A stretch of DNA of 6,262 nt from Oscillospiraceae bacterium (lineage in GTDB: Bacteria; Bacillota; Clostridia; Oscillospirales; Oscillospiraceae), in NCBI GenBank assembly GCA_031282225.1, contig JAITEC010000025.1, positions 1 through 6,262 on the forward strand, read 5' to 3'. Made by a program: the position numbers and the translations under genes. Below are positions 1 to 4,661 of this stretch, one piece after another. Each line of letters opens with the position of its first letter. Position 1 is the stretch's first letter. The notes under the pieces are model-generated. The model was not told the DNA's origin. It did not search any database and worked only from the letters and a program-made list of their open reading frames with translations.

Positions 1-1
1 G

Positions 2-418
2 GACACATACTGCAACATTTTCGTCTGGGACGTGACCGCCGCGCTGGGCAGCGAGATACCCCACTACGTAGACCCCGTCTCGGGCGCGCCCGTGTCGTAC
101 CCCAACACCTCTGGCGCTCGAGAGCAGGGCGCCATAGCGATGGAGAACTGGCTGGAAACGCATGGCAAGCGATACGGCTGGCGCGAGGTAGATGCCCGCA
201 CGGCACAGGAGTGGGCCAACTCCGGCCACCCGGCAGTGACAACGTCGAGCGCCGCGGGCCACGTGCAGATAGTGTGCCCGTCGCAATCCGGCGGATACGA
301 CCCGTCGCGCGGCGTAACAGTGGCCCAAGCGGGGTCGCGCGTGTACAATTATACCTACATAACGAACATATACAGCCAAAACGGGCTGAGCGGCGTACGC
401 TATTTCGTGCATGAATAA
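2..418 (+). CDS. Putative cell-wall hydrolase, papain-like cysteine peptidase/amidase fold (C-terminal part, 5' truncated by window)
   Basis: The reading frame is open from the window edge to a TAA at 416-418, so only the last 138 residues are visible and the true start lies upstream. Near the visible N-terminus is a TYCN motif (Cys codon 11-13) followed by IFVWDV. About 80 residues later comes a GHVQIV segment (His codon 260-262). A Cys at the start of a helix followed by a GHV-type His is the arrangement expected in CHAP, NlpC/P60 and related papain-fold peptidoglycan hydrolases, which cleave peptide or amide bonds in the cell wall. The IPHYVDP segment after the Cys helix also resembles phage- and clostridial-type lysins with a TYCN..WDV signature, recalled from memory. 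The missing N-terminus could hold a signal peptide or wall-binding domains. It lies on the same strand as the flagellar genes but is separated from them by 108 bp and a candidate promoter, so it probably belongs to a different unit. The fold is fairly likely; substrate and family name are uncertain. Confidence 0.55.
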   Translation, partial: DTYCNIFVWDVTAALGSEIPHYVDPVSGAPVSYPNTSGAREQGAIAMENWLETHGKRYGWREVDARTAQEWANSGHPAVTTSSAAGHVQIVCPSQSGGYDPSRGVTVAQAGSRVYNYTYITNIYSQNGLSGVRYFVHE

Positions 419-431
419 AAAGCGCGGTATA

Positions 432-458
432 TAAAGTCGGGGCGATTATTTACGATAA
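432..458 (+). promoter_or_regulatory. Candidate sigma-28 (FliA/SigD) flagellar promoter upstream of fliD
   Basis: TAAAGTCG (432-439) is followed after exactly 11 bases by TACGATAA (451-458). The enterobacterial sigma-28 consensus is TAAAGTTT-N11-GCCGATAA, so each element matches 6 of 8 positions with exact spacing. It equally fits the Bacillus SigD form, TAAA-N15-GCCGATAT, apart from GC to TA at the start of the -10 box and its last base. Transcription would begin near 465-470, leaving a leader of about 60 bases before fliD. The downstream gene is a late flagellar gene, a usual member of this regulon. The region is AT-rich, and TATAAT-like strings around 455-464 could also serve sigma-A, so the sigma assignment is an inference. 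Confidence 0.6.
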
Positions 459-511
459 TATATAGGTGAACTATAAAACAGGAGCGGGTTCACGCGTTTT
501 GACTATGGATG

Positions 512-520
512 AAGGGGTGG
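512..520 (+). promoter_or_regulatory. Ribosome binding site deciding the fliD start
   Basis: AAGGGGTGG lies six bases before the ATG at 527. A longer in-frame start exists at ATG 509, but choosing it would place this Shine-Dalgarno-like sequence inside the coding region. The protein starting at 527 begins MAISAS followed by LRLTGLSSGMD, which matches the usual FliD N-terminus. Confidence 0.6.
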
Positions 521-526
521 TTAATA

Positions 527-2437
527 ATGGCTATAAGCGCTAGCACTTTGAGGTTGACGGGACTCTCGTCGGGGATGGACACGGACGCCATCATCAAGAG
601 CCTCATGAAAATAGAGCAGCTGAAGCTAGACAGGCAGTTGCACGAGAGGACAAAGCTGCAGTGGAAGCAGGAGGCGCTCGGGCAGGTGAAGGCGGATCTC
701 ACCGCGTTCAAGCAGGATTTCCTCAGCGTAGTGGGCGCGAACAGCATTACGAAGGCCGACGCGTTCAATACATACAAGGTAGACGTATCCGGATCCGGCG
801 CCTCCGCGGTGACGCTCTCGGCTACCATGGACGCAAGCGTGGGCAGCATCACGATCAATGAGATCAAAAAGCTTGCCAAAGGCGCTTCGGAGACGAGCGT
901 GGACAAGGTGTCCAATAGCGCGCAGGGACTGTCCGCCACGAACAGTACGCAGCTGAAAGACCTGGATTTCAAGAACAAGCTCGAGTTCGTCAACGGACAG
1001 ATATCGTTCAAAATCAACGACGAGACATTCACGTTCAACGAGACGGACACGCTCGCGAGGATGATCTCCACGGTCAACTCCAGCACAAAAGCCAATGTCA
1101 CGATGACATACAGCCAATTGACAGACAAATTTTCGATAGAGTCCAAAGTCGCCGGGGCGGGCAGTTCCCTGTCTGTCACGAACCTGGTGGGCAACGCGTT
1201 TTCCGATGGAGGCGCGTTTGGCATGACAGCGGCGAAACCAGTGTCCAGCGGTGCTGTGGCAGACAGGAGCGGTACGCTTCTCAAAACGACTGACTTTGGC
1301 GTAAAGCTGGGCTCGTTTGAACTGAAAGACGGCGCGACGCTGTTTGAACAGGGCAAAGACAAGCTCTCTTTCAAAATCAACGGCAGGGAATTTGAGTTTG
1401 ACAAGGACGACACGTTGCAGTACATGGTGGGAAAGGTGAATAACTCCGGCATCGGCGTGGAGATCAAATTTGACGATGCCACGAGCAAGTTCACGCTTGA
1501 GCCGACAAACGGGAAGCCACTGTCAATTGAAAACGTGAGCGGCAACGTGTTCGGGGAACACAGCGCCATTGGAATAACTGAGATAAAGTCGTCTTATTCC
1601 GCCGGGCAGGACGCAGAACTTATAGTCAACGGAATCACGCTCTCGCGCTCTACCAACAACTTCACTATCGACGGCATCAACTACAAGCTCAACAAGACCA
1701 CAGCCGCAGGCGCGGACATCGATGCGACGGTGTCGAGGGACGTGCAGCCGGCGGTGGACAAGATAAAGACGTTCGTGGACGCCTATAACAAACTCGTCAA
1801 GAACCTCGACGACAAGCTCACGGAGACAAAGACAAAGGACGAGACGCAGTATACGCCGCTTACCGACGACGAGAAAACTGAACTGGGTCTCAGCGAGAAG
1901 CAGATAGAGGAATGGGAGGCCATCGCCAAGAAAGGGCTGCTACGGCGCGACACGGGGATACAGGACATGCTCAACTCGCTGCGGACCGCGCTGTATGAGC
2001 GCGTGGCGGGCGCGGGGCTGTCGCCGGCGGACATCGGACTGAAGACGGGCGCGTACAGCTTGGGGATGAAAGGGCAGATAGTGCTCGACGAGGAAAAGCT
2101 GCGCTCGGCGTTCGAGGCCGACCCGGATCGCGTGATGAGCGTGTTCACAAATGTGTCAGATTCCTCCAATGCCGCGACAAAGCGCCTCGAGAGCGGGCTG
2201 GCGGAGCGCATAGGCAGCATAGTCGACAAGTATACGGGCGGGTACCAGAGCACGTCGCTCACCACGCTCACGGATTCTCTCAAGAAGCTCGACGACAGGA
2301 TAAGCGCCATTGAGGAAAAAATGCTCGCAAAAGAAGAGCAGCTCTACAAGAAGTATGCGGCGATGGAGACGGCGCTGGCGGCGCTCAACTCACAGAGCGA
2401 ATGGCTGGCGGGCGTGCTCGGCGGACAGAGCGCATAA
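527..2437 (+). CDS. fliD: Flagellar filament cap protein FliD (hook-associated protein 2)
   Basis: FliD forms the oligomeric cap at the tip of the growing flagellum and helps flagellin subunits fold into the filament; it is exported by the flagellar type III system. The predicted protein has 636 residues. The N-terminal FliD domain is clear: LRLTGLSSGMDTDAIIKSL at residues 9-27, followed by a heptad-like helix to about 67. The C-terminal FliD domain spans about 405-630, with VDKIKTFVDAYNKLV at 410-424, TGIQDMLNSLRTALY near 476-490, and a final helix (582-630) rich in Lys and Glu that would form the coiled coil with the N-terminal helix. The head between them holds two similar modules of about 72-75 residues (159-233 and 280-351) and a third 'hook IN'-like segment at 362-390. 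It is longer than the roughly 500-residue Bacillus subtilis protein because of this enlarged head. There is no cleavable signal peptide, as expected. It is the first gene of the run, behind a sigma-28-like promoter. Confidence 0.95.
   Translation: MAISASTLRLTGLSSGMDTDAIIKSLMKIEQLKLDRQLHERTKLQWKQEALGQVKADLTAFKQDFLSVVGANSITKADAFNTYKVDVSGSGASAVTLSATMDASVGSITINEIKKLAKGASETSVDKVSNSAQGLSATNSTQLKDLDFKNKLEFVNGQISFKINDETFTFNETDTLARMISTVNSSTKANVTMTYSQLTDKFSIESKVAGAGSSLSVTNLVGNAFSDGGAFGMTAAKPVSSGAVADRSGTLLKTTDFGVKLGSFELKDGATLFEQGKDKLSFKINGREFEFDKDDTLQYMVGKVNNSGIGVEIKFDDATSKFTLEPTNGKPLSIENVSGNVFGEHSAIGITEIKSSYSAGQDAELIVNGITLSRSTNNFTIDGINYKLNKTTAAGADIDATVSRDVQPAVDKIKTFVDAYNKLVKNLDDKLTETKTKDETQYTPLTDDEKTELGLSEKQIEEWEAIAKKGLLRRDTGIQDMLNSLRTALYERVAGAGLSPADIGLKTGAYSLGMKGQIVLDEEKLRSAFEADPDRVMSVFTNVSDSSNAATKRLESGLAERIGSIVDKYTGGYQSTSLTTLTDSLKKLDDRISAIEEKMLAKEEQLYKKYAAMETALAALNSQSEWLAGVLGGQSA
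1001..1225 (+). repeat. FliD head module, copy 1
   Basis: FliD residues 159-233 run from ISFKINDETFTFNETDTL to NAFSDGGAFGMT. The order of elements (FKIN, short strand, D-TL helix, strand, KF-E strand, GN-F end) is repeated in copy 2. At DNA level the copies share TTCAAAATCAACG but are otherwise diverged, so the duplication is old and the homology is chiefly visible in protein. Confidence 0.65.
1364..1579 (+). repeat. FliD head module, copy 2
   Basis: FliD residues 280-351 run from LSFKINGREFEFDKDDTL to GNVFGEHSAIGIT and align with copy 1: FKIN with FKIN, ETDTLARMISTVNSS with DKDDTLQYMVGKVNNS, DKFSIES with SKFTLEP, and VGNAFSDGGAFGMT with SGNVFGEHSAIGIT. Such 'flagellin hook IN'-like modules occur in the variable, surface-exposed head of FliD. 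Confidence 0.65.
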
Positions 2438-2442
2438 ACGGC

Positions 2443-2450
2443 GGAGGTGA
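2443..2450 (+). promoter_or_regulatory. Ribosome binding site deciding the fliS start
   Basis: GGAGGTGA, almost a full anti-16S match, precedes ATG 2455 by four bases. The same frame is open upstream to 2401, but starting there would put this site inside the gene and add a non-FliS extension overlapping the end of fliD. The start at 2455 is therefore preferred. Confidence 0.75.
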
Positions 2451-2454
2451 TTTT

Positions 2455-2883
2455 ATGCAGCAAACCTTGACTACTTTGGCCAAGAACCCGCAAGAGGCGT
2501 ATCGCAGGCAAAACGTGTTGACCGCCAGTCCCATAGAGCTCATCATAATGCTCTATGACGGGCTGAGAAAAAATATCATACTCGCGCAGCGCGCCATCAA
2601 TAAGCGCGACATGGACAGTTCCAACAAGTACCTGATAAAAGCGCAGAACATAGTCTCCGAGCTGATGAACTGTCTCGACTTGAGCTTTCAGATAAGCGAG
2701 GAACTCATGAGGATATACGACTTCCTCTTTAGGGGACTGGTCGACAGCAACATAAAAAAGAACGCCGACAACCTCCCGGACTATCTGTCGATAGTAGACG
2801 AGTTGCGTGGCGCGTGGAGCGAGGTGAATTCTTTGCAGAAGACTTCACCGCCGCCCGAGATGGAACTGGGGCAGCAGGCATGA
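2455..2883 (+). CDS. fliS: Flagellar export chaperone FliS
   Basis: FliS is a small cytosolic four-helix protein that binds the C-terminal end of flagellin, prevents premature polymerisation and delivers it to the export gate. The predicted 142 residues are near the usual 120-140. The family signature is plain at residues 15-36: AYRRQNVLTASPIELI followed by IMLYDG. Further family features are alternating helices at 38-72, the ISEELMRIYDFLFRGLVDSN stretch at 80-99 (family pattern L..LYDF....L..AN), and DELRGAWSEV at 115-124 near the end. The tail after 128 (SPPPEMELGQQA) is Pro/Gln-rich and probably flexible. The gene begins 17 bp after fliD, the commonest fliD-fliS arrangement, and its TGA stop overlaps the next ATG in an ATGA motif, which implies translational coupling. 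Confidence 0.94.
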   Translation: MQQTLTTLAKNPQEAYRRQNVLTASPIELIIMLYDGLRKNIILAQRAINKRDMDSSNKYLIKAQNIVSELMNCLDLSFQISEELMRIYDFLFRGLVDSNIKKNADNLPDYLSIVDELRGAWSEVNSLQKTSPPPEMELGQQA

Positions 2884-3335
2884 AGCCGGTGCCGTCACCA
2901 GGGCGCGTCGGGGCGCTCCTTGCCGCGCTGCGCGAGGAGCGCGACCTCATGGAAGCGTTTGCCGCGCTCGCCGACAGGCAGGCAGCCGCCATCGCGGACG
3001 CCGACGAGGATGCCATAGCGGCTCTGTTTGGCGAGGGAGCGGACATCGCCGCGAGATTTGACATATGCCGCGCGAAGACGGAGGAGTTGGCGGCGCTTTG
3101 CCGCGCGCAGGGAGAGACGGATGGCGAGACGGACGAGCTTGAGTCGCAAATTGAGGGGCTCGCGCGGCGGGCTTTGTCGGCAAATGCCGCGAATATAGCC
3201 GCCGCCCGGGTTGAGATGAGGCAACTGGGCGAGCGGATAGGGCGCAATGCGCTAAGCCGAAAAGGTGTGGTGAGCTATGCCGCTTCCGGCGCTTCCGGCG
3301 CGGAGACCGCCATGCTGTTCGACAGGATGACATAA
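2880..3335 (+). CDS. Putative flagellar chaperone, FlgN/FliT-like
   Basis: The protein has 151 predicted residues, acidic and almost wholly helical, with no membrane segment or signal peptide. Two long amphipathic helices stand out: VGALLAALREERDLMEAF at 10-27 continuing to about 72, and a second at about 84-122. They are joined by a Gly/Thr/Asp-rich turn (GETDGETDE, 78-86). The C-terminus reads YAASGASGAETAMLFDRMT. The pattern 'L..AL..E..L...F..L...Q..AI...D..AI..L' and the length suit FlgN-family (and FliT-like) export chaperones, which hold hook-filament junction proteins or FliD before secretion. The start at ATG 2880 overlaps the fliS stop by four bases; the frame is open further upstream to 2814, but that would overlap the fliS C-terminus by 70 bp. 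The position directly after fliS supports a flagellar role. Sequence similarity alone is weak because the composition is Ala/Glu/Arg-rich, so a general coiled-coil protein remains possible. Confidence 0.6.
   Translation: MKPVPSPGRVGALLAALREERDLMEAFAALADRQAAAIADADEDAIAALFGEGADIAARFDICRAKTEELAALCRAQGETDGETDELESQIEGLARRALSANAANIAAARVEMRQLGERIGRNALSRKGVVSYAASGASGAETAMLFDRMT
3282..3299 (+). repeat. Tandem 9-bp repeat, two copies
   Basis: GCTTCCGGC occurs twice back to back (3282-3290 and 3291-3299), encoding Ala-Ser-Gly twice near the C-terminus of the FlgN/FliT-like protein. The unit is a multiple of three, so gain or loss of a copy would keep the frame. It could be a minor length-variable site; nothing shows that it has a function. 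Confidence 0.6.
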
Positions 3336-3788
3336 GTGAAGATACGCAATATCAACAGCTTAGACAGGGGACTTGTGAGCGCGCGCAGCGTCGAGTCGGC
3401 GCAGGACGGCTCGGAGCGCCCGCTCATTTTTAAGAGGACGCTCTCCGAGGCCGGCCGAGAGCAGTTCATGCTGCGCATAGGCGGATTGGTGGCGGGCATA
3501 GACGAGCAGGGTTCCCGGTTGGCAAAACGCGCGGATATCAAGGAGTTCGAGAAATATAGGTCGCTCATCCGCGAGTTCCTTGGCGAGGTCGTCAGCAACG
3601 GGTACGAGTTCACGCGCGAGCGCGGCCATGCCCCGCGCGGCAGGCAGCGCTTTTTTGCGACTGTGAACAAAGTGGATGCAAAACTCGACGAGTTGGCGCG
3701 GGAAGTGCTGCGGGAGCACAGGGACGACTTGGATATTCTTGAGAAAATCGGCGATATACGCGGGTTGCTGGTGGATTTGTTGCAATAA
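3336..3788 (+). CDS. YaaR/DUF327 family protein
   Basis: The product has 150 predicted residues and matches the YaaR (DUF327) family, about 146 residues in Bacillus subtilis. The family hallmarks are in the centre and C-terminal half: IDEQGSRLAKRADIKEFEKY (55-74), SLIREFLGEVVSNGYE (76-91), and VDAKLDELAREVL...ILEKIGDIRGLLVDL (113-148). It is soluble, charged and predicted helical. The first 40 residues are variable (RNINSLDRG..). The start is a GTG placed directly after the upstream TAA with no spacer and in the same frame; AGGATGA (3324-3330) is a suitable ribosome binding site, and an N-terminus beginning MKI is plausible for the family. No biochemical function is firmly established for YaaR. 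Here it sits between flagellar chaperone genes and uppP, which suggests, but does not prove, a link to flagellar or envelope biology. Confidence 0.85.
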   Translation: MKIRNINSLDRGLVSARSVESAQDGSERPLIFKRTLSEAGREQFMLRIGGLVAGIDEQGSRLAKRADIKEFEKYRSLIREFLGEVVSNGYEFTRERGHAPRGRQRFFATVNKVDAKLDELAREVLREHRDDLDILEKIGDIRGLLVDLLQ

Positions 3789-3804
3789 AAAGGAATGGTC
3801 ATTT

Positions 3805-4644
3805 ATGACGCTGTGGATGTCCATATTGCTGGGGCTTGTTCAAGGCATAACCGAGTTTTTGCCCGTATCGAGCTCGGGGCACCTGTCGATTCTGCAAAAT
3901 TTGCTGCGGCTTGGGTATTCCGCTGAGAACAACCTGCTGTTTGACGTGCTCGTACACCTCGGCACGCTGGTGTCCGTATGCCTGACGTTCAGAAAAGACT
4001 TGCGATCCATGGTGGCGGACACGGCCGAATTCATACGCGAACGGCGCGACGGAGAGCACGACGAGGCGCGGTTGCGGCCCTCCGTGAGGTTAGTTGTGAT
4101 GATTGTGGTCGGGACGCTGCCGCTGCTCGTGGCGGCGGTGTTTATGAGCAAGCTGGCGTTGCTGTTTTCGCAGACATGGTTCATTGGCATTATGCTTATT
4201 ATTACCGGGGCGCTCGTGTCAGTGTCCAACAAAATAGCGGGCTCCGGCGGAAAAAACGACAGAACCACCTCGCTGCGGGACGTGTTTATCATAGGGCTGT
4301 CCCAAGCCGTGGCGCTGATACCCGGACTGTCGCGTTCCGGCACTACGATAGCGGTGGGGCTGGCGCGGGGCCTGCGGCGCGACTTCGCTGTAAGGTTCTC
4401 GCTCTTGCTTTCGATACCGGCTGTGGTCGGTTCGTTCGTCGTCACGCTGTTTTCGGCGCTGAGGGAGGGAGTCGACTTCAAGCTTTTCCCGATATACGTA
4501 GTGGGCGCCGCTATATCCGCTGTCGTAGGCCTGTTTTCAATACGCGTACTGCGGCGGATAACGGTGTCGGGCAAGATGAAGGCCGTCTCATATTATTGCT
4601 GGGCGGTAGGGGCGCTCGCCATTATATTGACGCTGGTTCTCTGA
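3805..4644 (+). CDS. uppP: Undecaprenyl-diphosphate phosphatase UppP (BacA)
   Basis: UppP is an integral membrane enzyme that removes one phosphate from undecaprenyl diphosphate on the outer face of the membrane. This regenerates the lipid carrier for peptidoglycan and other envelope polymers and gives low-level bacitracin resistance. The 279 residues match the family length of about 265-285. Motif 1 is clear: GLVQGITEFLPVSSSGHL at residues 10-27, with Q13 and E17 as the (E/Q)XXXE pair and His26 corresponding to E. coli His30. Motif 2 is PGLSRSGTT at 173-181, with Arg177 corresponding to the essential arginine. Several hydrophobic segments follow (about 95-115, 124-141, 158-175, 199-218, 230-248, 260-278). 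A Glu/Arg-rich loop at 73-92 is the main hydrophilic insertion. The ATG at 3805 follows AAAGGA (3789-3794) by 10 bases; the frame is open upstream, but those codons overlap yaaR and resemble no UppP sequence. It begins 16 bp after the yaaR-family gene. Confidence 0.95.
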   Translation: MTLWMSILLGLVQGITEFLPVSSSGHLSILQNLLRLGYSAENNLLFDVLVHLGTLVSVCLTFRKDLRSMVADTAEFIRERRDGEHDEARLRPSVRLVVMIVVGTLPLLVAAVFMSKLALLFSQTWFIGIMLIITGALVSVSNKIAGSGGKNDRTTSLRDVFIIGLSQAVALIPGLSRSGTTIAVGLARGLRRDFAVRFSLLLSIPAVVGSFVVTLFSALREGVDFKLFPIYVVGAAISAVVGLFSIRVLRRITVSGKMKAVSYYCWAVGALAIILTLVL

Positions 4645-4661
4645 AGAGTATAGGGGTGCAT

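Noticed and set aside
419..526. Search for an intrinsic terminator after the partial hydrolase gene
   Set aside because: No GC-rich stem followed by a T-run was found; the only inverted repeat is the short AT-rich ATTAT/ATAAT pair within the candidate promoter.
505..543. 12-codon frame (ATG 505 to TAG 543) overlapping the fliD start as a possible leader peptide
   Set aside because: The nearest Shine-Dalgarno-like AGGAG (480-484) is about 20 bases upstream, too far, and the peptide shows no attenuation-type codon run or hairpin.
490..1569. Long open frame on the - strand opposite fliD (359 residues)
   Set aside because: It is a mirror of the fliD codon pattern, rich in Ser/Leu/Val with no recognisable domain, and lies wholly opposite a certain gene. 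No ribosome binding site or promoter was evident.
2401..2454. Upstream in-frame ATG at 2401 as the start of fliS
   Set aside because: It would overlap the fliD end and place the near-perfect ribosome binding site at 2443-2450 inside the gene; the extra residues resemble no FliS.
3336..3788. Fusion of the chaperone and YaaR by stop-codon read-through, since both are in the same frame
   Set aside because: A TAA stop is present, the GTG has its own ribosome binding site (3324-3330), and YaaR proteins occur as separate units; reinitiation is the simpler reading.
3840..4574. Long - strand open frame opposite uppP (244 residues)
   Set aside because: It is Ser/Thr/Arg-rich without domain resemblance, and fully overlaps a confident membrane enzyme gene on the + strand.
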